From contig ONCQ01000006.1 of NCBI GenBank assembly GCA_900316355.1, positions 1-64,000 on the forward strand: a stretch of DNA of 64,000 nucleotides, in the 5' to 3' direction. A program made the translations under genes and the position numbers. Every line of letters starts with the position of its first letter. Position 1 is the first letter of the stretch. The notes beneath the pieces were generated by a model. The model saw only the letters and a list, made by a program, of their open reading frames with translations, did no database searches and had not been told where the DNA came from. This stretch comes from an uncultured Prevotellaceae bacterium (lineage in GTDB: Bacteria > Bacteroidota > Bacteroidia > Bacteroidales > Bacteroidaceae). This document shows positions 1 to 8,668 of this stretch, piece by piece.

Positions 1-1
1 C

Positions 2-1957
2 ACCGGCAACTACCTCTGCGTGGACGATTTCCATCTCCAATACATCGGTGAAATCGGCACATCGGACATCGCCAAAGAATTGCAGAGCCTACTGACACAG
101 GCCGAAAGCTATTCCTCAAATGGCATGCAGCAACCGGCATCCGAAGGACTCAGCCAAGCCATAGAGGTTGCACGTCAGGCACTGACAGGAACAGGCACTG
201 ACGACGGTGGCAACACCATCTACGACGAGGCAGCCCTGAACGCAGCCCACGAGGCACTGACAGCAGCCATTGCAACTGCCGAGGCTTCCGTGGCACGCTA
301 TACGGCACTGCAAGAGCGCATCACCTACGCCACCAAGGTGCTGAAATGGTGGAAGGATATGCCCCTTAAGGCCAACGCATGGAACCTCCTCGACGAAGCC
401 AATGCTACGGCCAAGGAGCAGGTCGTGGACTACACGCTCACCGACGACCAGCTGAAGGCCGCCGTGACCACCCTGAACAACCGCATCAAAGCGGTCGATA
501 AGAAGATCTATTGCAGCGGCAGCGCCTGCGGTTCGGACTCTAAGTTGCAGGACAACAATAACCAATGGAGCCACAAGCGCTCCTACCAGTCGAAGCACTG
601 GGTGCTCTTCTGGGAGAAGGAATACGGCGACGAAGTGCCAAGCGCCGTACCGGGCATCTTGGATACGGCCGACAAGATATTTGAGATGTATGCCGACAAG
701 CTCGGTTTCATCACCATCAACCAGGGCAAGTCCAAGAGCGACACCTACAAGATGATCATACGCCTCTTCTCCACCAGCGAATGGAAAGCCGAAGGCAGCG
801 GCATCGACAACCAGATCGGTATGCTCTCGCTCTCGCGCTGGGCCTACACTTCGCGCGGCGGCCAGACCGTGGCCCACGAGATCGGCCACTGCTTCCAGTA
901 CCAAGTACACTGCGACAATGGCGACTGGAACGGTTGGATGTACAACTGGCACGAATCCACACAGAATCCCTTCTGGGAGATGTGCGCCCAATGGATGGCC
1001 TATGTCTACTATCCCAACAAATTGCTCAACGACAACGAATGGCTCTGGAACTCGCTCAACGGTATGCACCGCCATCCTCTGGCCGGCTACCTGCGCTATG
1101 AGAACTTCTTCATTCAGGACCTCTTCGTTCACAAGCACGGCTGGGATGCCGTGGGACGCCTTTGGAACGACTGCAAGGATCCTGAAGATCCCTTCGAGAC
1201 GTATATGCGAACCCGCATGACGGGCACCACGACCCAAAAGGTAAGCCAGCTCGGCGACGAGCTGTGGGAGTGGGGCGCACGCATGACCACCTTCGACCTC
1301 GACCCCATACGCTCTGCCGGAGCAGGCAAAGCCAGCTGGCGCAAACAGACGGCCATGACTAAGGACGACGACGGCTACTGGTGGCCCGAGGCGAAGGACT
1401 GCATCGAGAACTACGGCAATAACGCCATACGCATCAACGCGCCCTCACGTGCAACGACGCTCTACGTCGAGTTCGAGGGTAAGGCCGGGGCTGACGGCTA
1501 TACCGCTTACAACACCACGCGCGCAGGATGGCGCATAGGCTTCGTAGCTTTCAAGAGCGACGGCACACGTGTCTACGGCGACATGAACCGCGCAACCTAC
1601 AACGATGCCAACCACACCATCGCTTTCGACTGCCCTGCCGGCTGTTCATATGTATGGCTTGTCGTCAGCGCAGCACCCACCACCTACTGGACGCATAACT
1701 TCACGGGCTGGATAGACAAGACCGAAGAGCAATGGCCCTATCGCGTCAAGTTCTACAAGACCAACGTCTACGGCGAAACCAACAACAACGGCCTGCCGAC
1801 TGGCATCGTTGACATGGCCGACGAAGGCTCACAGCAACCTACTGACGACAATCTCTATGACCTCAATGGTCGCATCGTCCGTCAAGGCACCACATCGCTC
1901 GAAGGCCTGCCTCGTGGCATCTACATCGTAAATGGCAAGAAGGCTCTGATTAAGTGA
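2..1957 (+). CDS. Secreted HExxH metalloprotease-like protein (DUF6055-like), 5' end outside window
   Basis: The frame is already open at base 2, and the first visible residues (TGNYLCVDDFHLQYI) match an internal stretch of the protein at 58638-61355, so the N-terminus lies before the window. Visible order: the end of a galactose-binding-like domain, Ala-rich helices resembling FIVAR repeats (about residues 20-150 counted from base 20), then a catalytic region with HEIGH near residue 286 and a downstream NPFWEMCAQW that could supply a third zinc ligand. A beta-rich region follows, and the protein ends LPRGIYIVNGKKALIK, the kind of tail seen in type IX secretion sorting domains. I infer an extracellular zinc protease-like protein. 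The DUF6055 assignment is from memory of the motif and the substrate is unknown. A strong terminator follows the stop codon. Confidence 0.8.
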   Translation, partial: TGNYLCVDDFHLQYIGEIGTSDIAKELQSLLTQAESYSSNGMQQPASEGLSQAIEVARQALTGTGTDDGGNTIYDEAALNAAHEALTAAIATAEASVARYTALQERITYATKVLKWWKDMPLKANAWNLLDEANATAKEQVVDYTLTDDQLKAAVTTLNNRIKAVDKKIYCSGSACGSDSKLQDNNNQWSHKRSYQSKHWVLFWEKEYGDEVPSAVPGILDTADKIFEMYADKLGFITINQGKSKSDTYKMIIRLFSTSEWKAEGSGIDNQIGMLSLSRWAYTSRGGQTVAHEIGHCFQYQVHCDNGDWNGWMYNWHESTQNPFWEMCAQWMAYVYYPNKLLNDNEWLWNSLNGMHRHPLAGYLRYENFFIQDLFVHKHGWDAVGRLWNDCKDPEDPFETYMRTRMTGTTTQKVSQLGDELWEWGARMTTFDLDPIRSAGAGKASWRKQTAMTKDDDGYWWPEAKDCIENYGNNAIRINAPSRATTLYVEFEGKAGADGYTAYNTTRAGWRIGFVAFKSDGTRVYGDMNRATYNDANHTIAFDCPAGCSYVWLVVSAAPTTYWTHNFTGWIDKTEEQWPYRVKFYKTNVYGETNNNGLPTGIVDMADEGSQQPTDDNLYDLNGRIVRQGTTSLEGLPRGIYIVNGKKALIK

Positions 1958-2021
1958 GGGCAATGAAAATTATTTTTAATTGCCGAACGTAAAGAAAAGA
2001 ACGTATTTAATATAAGGTGTC

Positions 2022-2060
2022 AAGCTCCAGTGCAAACTTGCATTGGAGCTTCTTTATTTT
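2022..2060 (+). terminator. Rho-independent terminator after the metalloprotease gene
   Basis: A stem of about 13-14 bp (2022-2035 with 2038-2051, one G-T pair, tiny AACT loop) is followed by the T-rich run CTTTATTTTT. It lies 65 bases after the stop codon at 1957 and separates that gene from the FAS1/SusCD operon promoter. Confidence 0.85.
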
Positions 2061-2125
2061 TATGTTCTTTGACATATTTTCTAAAATTCTACTACATTTT
2101 ATGTTCAACGTGTTAAGAAATATTG

Positions 2126-2133
2126 TAACTTTG
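2126..2133 (+). promoter_or_regulatory. Probable -7 element (TAACTTTG) of the FAS1/SusCD operon
   Basis: TAACTTTG fits the Bacteroidota -7 consensus TAnnTTTG. No clear TTTG is seen 19-20 bp upstream, only an AT-rich run with TGTTC at 2102-2106. It implies a leader of roughly 100 bases before the ATG at 2235. Confidence 0.55.
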
Positions 2134-2141
2134 ACACCAAT

Positions 2142-2192
2142 TAGGGCCTAAAAAGCCCGTAATAGCACTACTCTCGGCACCATGCGGGTGCC
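2142..2192 (+). promoter_or_regulatory. Two hairpins in the 5' leader of the FAS1/SusCD operon
   Basis: Downstream of the -7 element the leader contains GGGC-CTAAAAA-GCCC and then GGCACC-ATGC-GGGTGCC. Neither is followed by a T-run, so they do not look like simple terminators. They may stabilise the mRNA or be read by a regulator. The function is inferred only from position. Confidence 0.4.
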
Positions 2193-2234
2193 ACAACCAA
2201 AAGGAAATCAACTAAATCAACATTATTTCACTGA

Positions 2235-5213
2235 ATGGAAAACAGTATTTTCAAACGAAGGCTCGCAAAAGAAGCGAGTCGCACGTTTGCTGCTCTCTTG
2301 CTGCTTGGCGGCACGATGGGTATTTCGTCGTGTAAAGACGATTTGCTCACCGGCACGCCGGAGTGGCTTGGAAGTAGCATCTATGAAGAGCTGGAGGAAC
2401 GAGGTCAGTTCACGCAGACATTGGCACTGATCAATGACCCGGATCTCGCAGATGCCCATTATCCGGAGCTGTTACGCCTGACGGGTAGCATGACTGTCTT
2501 TGTGGCAGATGATGCCGCCTGGCAACGTTATCTCTCCAAGCGTGGTCTCTCATCGGTGTCACAGCTGTCGCGCGCAGAGAAGCGTCGTCTGCTGAAGGCC
2601 GCGATGATCAACAGCGCCTATCTGATTGAGTTGCTCGACAACGAGAACAACGGTAGCACGGAACCTTTCGAGGGACGTACGATGCGCCGTGATTCCCGTA
2701 TGGAGCTGGACGACTCCATCACCCTGCTGTCAAACACTGAAATGCCGGCCGTGAATCCTTACCGCCTCGACAACAACGGTCAGGTCATCGACTACTGGTC
2801 GGATGTGCGCAGTAAGCCCTTCATCAAAATCTATCAGGATGCTACCGTGGCTCCGATGGTGCATTTCCTACCTGGCTTCATGGCGCAGACAGGTATGACG
2901 AACGAGGACCTTGCTGTCATCTCCAACGGAGCTTCACGTTCCATCAACCGAAGCTACATCAACGGGCATGCCATCTCCCTGAATAAGGGTACGTGGGCCA
3001 AGGATGCCGGCAAGACCTATCTGCAGGACATCACCTGTCAAAACGGTTACATCCACATCCTTGATGAGGTGCCGGAGCCGCTGCCCAATATGGCAGAGAT
3101 TATCCGTCAGAAGCCTCAGTTCAGCATATTCAGTGAGTTGCTTGAGCGCTTCAGCTATCCCCAGAAATACAACACGATTACGAACCCCGATGGTTCACGT
3201 GACGTCTATTATACAAAGCGCTATTTCAATGCTTCACTCAACCATGGCCTGGAGCAATATACGAAAGATGATGGTACGCCGGTGACGGTGAATAACCGTT
3301 TGGGTACTGCCAGCTCCAGTAAGGGCTTCGATCCAGGTTGGAACCAGTATGCGCTATACACCGACCCCGAAACGCCGATGGGCCGTGATGCTGCTGCGAT
3401 GTTCGTGCCCACGAACGACTGGATGGAACAGTACTTGTATAACGACGGTTCCGCCATCGGCGCCAAATATGACTACGACTGGTCAAAGGTTCCCGACAAT
3501 CTGGTGATTTCATTCCTTGACAACTGCATGCAGACGAGTTTCCGCAGCACTATCCCCAGCAAGTTCGCCGGTGTGAAGAATACGGCATCCGACAATATGG
3601 GCATCACCATGGATGATGTCGATAGCTGCTTCCTGGCTTGCAACGGTGCCGTGTATGAGTTGACAAAGGTATTTGCTGCACCGAAGCACCAGTCCGTCGG
3701 TTTCCCTGCTTCGCTGTTTGCCGATGAAACGGATGAAAATAAGAAGTTGACGATTGCCAGCCGCATTCAGGACTATGAACCGCCCATGTATAACCCCGGT
3801 ACGACCACTGAGCACAACTATCACAAAGCTTGGCGCGTGAATGAGTTCAATGCGTACCTGAATTCCATGAGTAGCACTTACAGCTACATGCTGGCCATCG
3901 ATAACGCCTATGGCTACTATATTGATCCCTATTCCTTCATCAGTGGTGAGAAGAAGGCTGCATTCCGTTTCTATATTCCAACCGGAAACTCCGACCTTCC
4001 CATGCGCGCGGAGGCCTTCCAATTAGATGAGAATATGCAGGTGACAGATGTGAGACTGACCGCACCTTCTCTCGAGGTGGTGGCCAACCGTCTCTATGAC
4101 CTGATGGATAACAGCATCATCGTTCACGGTCAGCGTCCTTCGACGCCCATCCACGCAGGGCAGGAGGTGTACCTAACCAAGGCCGGCGGTGCCATCAAGG
4201 TGCAATTCTCCGGTAATACAGTAACCGGTATCGCAGGTTCCTATCAGGCTGAAAAGGGCGAATTCATCGCAGTGACGCCGGAGCTGACCTTCGACATGAC
4301 GGATAAGGGTAACGGTGTGACCTATATCCTTGGAGCCCTGCCGCAGAGTACGCTCACCAGCCCCTACCAGTTGATGACCAACGTGGAGGCACATCCTGAG
4401 TTCAGCTCCTTTGCCAAGCTACTGAATGAAGCTTCTTTCGTAGAGACACAGGAACAGATGGACGGCCACAAGACCATTGGTAACCCCATCACGCTCTTCG
4501 GTAACTATCACTACACAGTATATATCCCTGAGAACACGGAGATTGATGCTCTCATCACTGACGGTAAGCTTCCAAGCGCTGACCAGCGTAAGGAGTGGGA
4601 GACCTTCAAGACCGCTTTGGATGACTATGTCACCAAGGAACTGGACCTGCTCCCCGAAGATCAGAAAGAAATCCGCAGTGCAGAAATTGACGCCCTCACC
4701 GAGCTTGCTGACACCCGTCTCCAGACGATGCAGGATGTCATTGACAATTTCCTGCGCTTCCACTTCCAGGACGGTTCGCTGTTTATCGGCGGTGCTGATA
4801 CCGCTGGGGTCTTCGAGACCTCCTCACTGGATTTGACGCTGAACCGCTTCCGTCGTCTCAATGTGACGGTGAACCACAACAGCGGCACCTTCCGCGTGCA
4901 GGCACAGGGTAGCGGTGTTGTTGCCAATGTCATTGACGACGGCATGAATAGCAATCTCATGTCGCGCCAGTACCTGTTCTCTAGCAACAAGACCATTTTC
5001 TCCTCTTCCTATGTGGTGACGCACCTGATTGACAAGGCACTGTTCTATGACGAGAGCCAGTTCTTGCCGACCGACTTCCCGTCGCCCGAGTATCCGGAAT
5101 GGCTGCCCATACCCACAGAACCCGAGCCCGAGCTCGATGGTTCCACAGGTCCGGCTCCTATCTGTAAGAAACACCCCAGTCAAATGATACCCCTAAAGCA
5201 CTATAACAGATGA
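2235..5213 (+). CDS. FAS1 (fasciclin) domain surface lipoprotein, 992 aa
   Basis: The N-terminus is a lipoprotein signal with lipobox GISSC, and acidic residues follow the cysteine (CKDD), as in Bacteroidota lipoproteins exported to the cell surface. At least three FAS1-like segments can be read, each opening with a helix of the type 'IYEELEERGQFTQTLALI' and a TVFVADDAAW-type strand: about residues 45-230, 283-480 and 713-900. FAS1 domains in other organisms mediate adhesion or ligand contact. It is the first gene of the operon, and its stop overlaps the next start (ATGA, 5210-5213), suggesting translational coupling to SusC. It could act as a surface accessory protein like SusE/F, or as an adhesin. 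The ligand is unknown. Confidence 0.87.
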   Translation: MENSIFKRRLAKEASRTFAALLLLGGTMGISSCKDDLLTGTPEWLGSSIYEELEERGQFTQTLALINDPDLADAHYPELLRLTGSMTVFVADDAAWQRYLSKRGLSSVSQLSRAEKRRLLKAAMINSAYLIELLDNENNGSTEPFEGRTMRRDSRMELDDSITLLSNTEMPAVNPYRLDNNGQVIDYWSDVRSKPFIKIYQDATVAPMVHFLPGFMAQTGMTNEDLAVISNGASRSINRSYINGHAISLNKGTWAKDAGKTYLQDITCQNGYIHILDEVPEPLPNMAEIIRQKPQFSIFSELLERFSYPQKYNTITNPDGSRDVYYTKRYFNASLNHGLEQYTKDDGTPVTVNNRLGTASSSKGFDPGWNQYALYTDPETPMGRDAAAMFVPTNDWMEQYLYNDGSAIGAKYDYDWSKVPDNLVISFLDNCMQTSFRSTIPSKFAGVKNTASDNMGITMDDVDSCFLACNGAVYELTKVFAAPKHQSVGFPASLFADETDENKKLTIASRIQDYEPPMYNPGTTTEHNYHKAWRVNEFNAYLNSMSSTYSYMLAIDNAYGYYIDPYSFISGEKKAAFRFYIPTGNSDLPMRAEAFQLDENMQVTDVRLTAPSLEVVANRLYDLMDNSIIVHGQRPSTPIHAGQEVYLTKAGGAIKVQFSGNTVTGIAGSYQAEKGEFIAVTPELTFDMTDKGNGVTYILGALPQSTLTSPYQLMTNVEAHPEFSSFAKLLNEASFVETQEQMDGHKTIGNPITLFGNYHYTVYIPENTEIDALITDGKLPSADQRKEWETFKTALDDYVTKELDLLPEDQKEIRSAEIDALTELADTRLQTMQDVIDNFLRFHFQDGSLFIGGADTAGVFETSSLDLTLNRFRRLNVTVNHNSGTFRVQAQGSGVVANVIDDGMNSNLMSRQYLFSSNKTIFSSSYVVTHLIDKALFYDESQFLPTDFPSPEYPEWLPIPTEPEPELDGSTGPAPICKKHPSQMIPLKHYNR

Positions 5214-8200
5214 AAGCACTGAAAATTTACATGACGATGGGCCTGCTGCTGGTGTCCTCACTGGCCATGGCACAAATCTCCCGCATCAGCGGTACTGTCA
5301 GTGATGACTTCGATGTACTGCCGGGTGTCAATGTAGTGGAGATTGATGCGTCCAACCGTATGGTCAACGCCACTGTGACGGACATGAACGGTAACTTCGT
5401 GCTTCCTGTCAAGAGCCAGAAGAACAAGGTGAAGTTCAGCTACATGGGCTTCAAGACCATCACGCTGCCCATCAATAAGACCGTCTTCAAGGTGAAGATG
5501 GAAGAGAATGCAAAACAGATGACCGAGGTGCAGGTGACTGCCAAGAAGAAGCTGAAGACATCCGGTCTGGCCATCCCCGAACGAGAAGTCAGCTTCTCAG
5601 CTCAAGGCATTTCGGCCAAGGAATTCGAAGGTCTCGGCATCACGTCGGTGGATGAAGCCCTGCAGGGCCGTATCGCCGGTCTGGATATCGTGGCCAACAG
5701 CGGTGACCTGGGTTCCGGCACGAGTATGCGACTGCGCGGTGCCTCCACCGTATCCACGCTCACCAGCAACGAGCCTTTGATTGTGGTGAACGGCAACGTG
5801 TGGAACGTCGATATGAGCGATTTCGACACCGCCACGGCCAACGAAGAAAAGTTCGCCCAGTTGCTGAATGTGAACACCGAGGATATCGAGGATATCAAGG
5901 TGCTGAAGGATGCTGCTGCCACGGCTATCTGGGGTTCTCAGGGTGCTAACGGTGTCATCGAAATCACCACGAAGCGCGGTCGCAAGGGTTCCCCGCAGGT
6001 GAGCTATTCAGTGAAACTGACGATGACCCACCAGCCTAAGGGTATCGACCTGCTCACCGGTGACCAGTACACCATGATGCTGAAGGAAGCTTACTTCAAC
6101 CCCACACAGCAGACCCTCATCTCCAGAATACCTGAGTTCAACTATGTGGAGTCTGATTCTGAGTATCTGATGTTCAATAAGAACACGGACTGGGTGGACC
6201 TCGTGCAGCAGAACGGTTTGCGCCAGAACCACTATGTCAGTATCTCTGGTGGTGATGACAAGACACTGTTCCGCATCTCTGCCGGTTACGACCATGAGAC
6301 GGGCACCGTCATCAAGCAGAAGCTGAACCGTTTCTCCACGCGTATGGCCTTGGACTACTATGTCAACGACCGTATCAAGATTATGTCTAACTTTGCGTTG
6401 ACCTATACCAAGAACAATCGTAACTATGAGGGACTCATCGGCATAGCCCGCACGAAGATGCCCAACCTCTCGCCGTACCGCTATGACCGTGATGCCGAAG
6501 GTAATGAGTACAACACCGGTGAGTATTACATTGTTCCTCAGGACGCCTTCACCAACCATGGCTTCCAAGATATTCAGAATCGTAAAGAGCGTGAAGAGGC
6601 AATAGAATGGGCAAAACGGACTTTCGATGACCAGCGTAATAAGCTCCATAACCCGCTGGCAGTGGCTGAGCTGGCAAAGAACGACCAGACGACCTATGAC
6701 ATCACGCCGGAACTGGAGTTAGAGTACAAACTGCTCGGTCTTGATGACAGCAGCCATCAGCTGCGCTACAACGGACGCGTGGTGATGAATGTCTATAACG
6801 ACTACACCGATCAGAACTTCCCGCGTTCGCTGGTGAGCACCCCTTATCAGGATAATGGTTCGGCCTATAGCTTCAGCCGTAAGAACCTGGCCTTCACGAC
6901 CACGCATACGCTGACCTTCCAACCCCACTTCAAGAACGAAGACCATTACCTGCTGGCAATGGGCCGTTTCCAGTTGGTAAGCGGTAGTTCCAGTAGCCAG
7001 AATACCAGTGTGTATCGTCTGCCTGAAAGATTATCAACCGTTACATCAGGTGCTTATCCCACCGGTATGGGCAGCGGTTTCAACGAGTGGCGCAGCCTCT
7101 ACTACACCTTCTCCGCACACTACAGCTACAAGAGCCGTTATATGCTGGACTTCTCCATGCGATTGGATGCCACCACCAAGTTCGGTGAGAACAACCGCTG
7201 GGGGTGGTTCCCCGCTATCTCCGGTCGTTGGAACATCATTGATGAGCCCTGGATGAAGGTGGTTCGCGACAAGGTCAAGATGACCATGCTCAGCATACGT
7301 CCGGGCTGGGGTTGGGTAGGTAACCCGCCGACGGCCGACTACCTCTACATGAACAGCTTCTCTCAGGGTGCTCCCTATCTGGGCACATACGCCATGAATC
7401 CCAATGGTCTGAAGCTGACACAGCTGAGATGGGAAAATAAGTACACTTGGAACATCGGCTTCGACCTCGGCTTCTTTGAGGATCGGCTGAAGTTCATCGT
7501 AGAACTCTACCACCAGACCACCAAGGACATGCTTATGAGAGATGCCGGGATCCCCAGTTCCAATGGTTGGAGCGCCCTGGCATACCGCAATGTGGGTGAC
7601 ATGGTCAACAAGGGATGGGAGTTCCAGATTCTGGGTGAACGTCTGCTGAAGAAAGGCAAGTTTTACCTCGACCTCAACGTGAACTTTGCCAACAACCGCA
7701 ACGTGATTACTGAGATGGATCCCCTCATCCTGAAGACACTTAACCGTGATTGGGAAGAGAAGAACCGCAGCGTAGCACAGCGCGTGCAGGTCAACAACCC
7801 CTTCGGCTCCATCTATGGTTTCCGCAGCAAGGGTGTTTATCAGTACTCCTATGAGACCGCAAAGAATATCACCCGCGGCAAGATGCCGGAGGCCTTGGCA
7901 AACCAAGGTTACCAGACTTTGCAGGACTGCCTGAATGCAGGCATCACCTTCCCCGTGGCCGTGAATGAGAATGGCGAATACATCCGCGATGCCGAAGGTA
8001 ACCCCATCCAGCAGCGCTTTGCCTATAAAGATGGTTCGCGCGTGGGCTATCCCTTCAAAGGCGGCGATGCCATCTACGAGGATGTCAACCACGATGGCAG
8101 TATTGACAAGTATGACATCGTCTATCTCGGCAACTCACTGCCTAAGCTGACGGGCGGTTTTGGTTTCAAACTCCACTATGAGCGCCTGACGCTGAACGCA

Positions 8201-8644
8201 CAGTTCAACTACCGACTGAACTATGACATCCTGAACATGGCACGCCTCGACATGGAAGCCATGACCAGCAATGCCAACCAGAGTCAGGCTGTCAACTACC
8301 GCTGGCGTAAGGAAGGCGACGTAACCACCATCCCGCGTGCTCTCAATGGCGGTGCCGATAACTCCCTGAACTATAACACGCTAGTCAGCGACCGCTTCGT
8401 GGAAGACGGTAGCTTCCTGCGTCTGAACTACTTGCAGCTTAGCTATAGCATCGATCCCAAGATCCTGAAGAAGTGGCACATGAAGCAGCTCAACGTGTAT
8501 GTGAGCGCTAACAACCTCTTCTGCCTCACCAAATACTCCGGTGTGGATCCTGAAATTGGTTATGGCGGCTATGGCGTGACGACCGATAACAACCAGACCC
8601 CACGTTCCAAGTCTTACACCGTAGGTCTGACCATCGGTTTCTAA
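5210..8644 (+). CDS. SusC/RagA-family TonB-linked outer membrane importer
   Basis: A signal peptide (residues 1-21, ending AMA) precedes a carboxypeptidase-regulatory-like domain (about 25-95). The TonB plug follows (about 115-255, with PLIVVNGN and later the family signature GSQGANGVIEITTKRG), and then a long beta-barrel to residue 1144, ending in the typical aromatic (YTVGLTIGF). SusC proteins form the barrel of a TonB-driven pore closed by a SusD lid. Its start overlaps the preceding FAS1 gene by 4 bases, and SusD follows after 24 bases. No glycan-degrading enzyme is nearby, so the imported substrate cannot be named from context. Confidence 0.95.
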   Translation: MKALKIYMTMGLLLVSSLAMAQISRISGTVSDDFDVLPGVNVVEIDASNRMVNATVTDMNGNFVLPVKSQKNKVKFSYMGFKTITLPINKTVFKVKMEENAKQMTEVQVTAKKKLKTSGLAIPEREVSFSAQGISAKEFEGLGITSVDEALQGRIAGLDIVANSGDLGSGTSMRLRGASTVSTLTSNEPLIVVNGNVWNVDMSDFDTATANEEKFAQLLNVNTEDIEDIKVLKDAAATAIWGSQGANGVIEITTKRGRKGSPQVSYSVKLTMTHQPKGIDLLTGDQYTMMLKEAYFNPTQQTLISRIPEFNYVESDSEYLMFNKNTDWVDLVQQNGLRQNHYVSISGGDDKTLFRISAGYDHETGTVIKQKLNRFSTRMALDYYVNDRIKIMSNFALTYTKNNRNYEGLIGIARTKMPNLSPYRYDRDAEGNEYNTGEYYIVPQDAFTNHGFQDIQNRKEREEAIEWAKRTFDDQRNKLHNPLAVAELAKNDQTTYDITPELELEYKLLGLDDSSHQLRYNGRVVMNVYNDYTDQNFPRSLVSTPYQDNGSAYSFSRKNLAFTTTHTLTFQPHFKNEDHYLLAMGRFQLVSGSSSSQNTSVYRLPERLSTVTSGAYPTGMGSGFNEWRSLYYTFSAHYSYKSRYMLDFSMRLDATTKFGENNRWGWFPAISGRWNIIDEPWMKVVRDKVKMTMLSIRPGWGWVGNPPTADYLYMNSFSQGAPYLGTYAMNPNGLKLTQLRWENKYTWNIGFDLGFFEDRLKFIVELYHQTTKDMLMRDAGIPSSNGWSALAYRNVGDMVNKGWEFQILGERLLKKGKFYLDLNVNFANNRNVITEMDPLILKTLNRDWEEKNRSVAQRVQVNNPFGSIYGFRSKGVYQYSYETAKNITRGKMPEALANQGYQTLQDCLNAGITFPVAVNENGEYIRDAEGNPIQQRFAYKDGSRVGYPFKGGDAIYEDVNHDGSIDKYDIVYLGNSLPKLTGGFGFKLHYERLTLNAQFNYRLNYDILNMARLDMEAMTSNANQSQAVNYRWRKEGDVTTIPRALNGGADNSLNYNTLVSDRFVEDGSFLRLNYLQLSYSIDPKILKKWHMKQLNVYVSANNLFCLTKYSGVDPEIGYGGYGVTTDNNQTPRSKSYTVGLTIGF

Positions 8645-8668
8645 CTCATCCATCAGATATTACCTATT

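Noticed and set aside
116..1237. Long open frame (373 codons) on the - strand opposite the first metalloprotease gene
   Set aside because: It has no recognisable domain and lies fully inside a well-supported gene. It is a shadow caused by GC-rich third codon positions.
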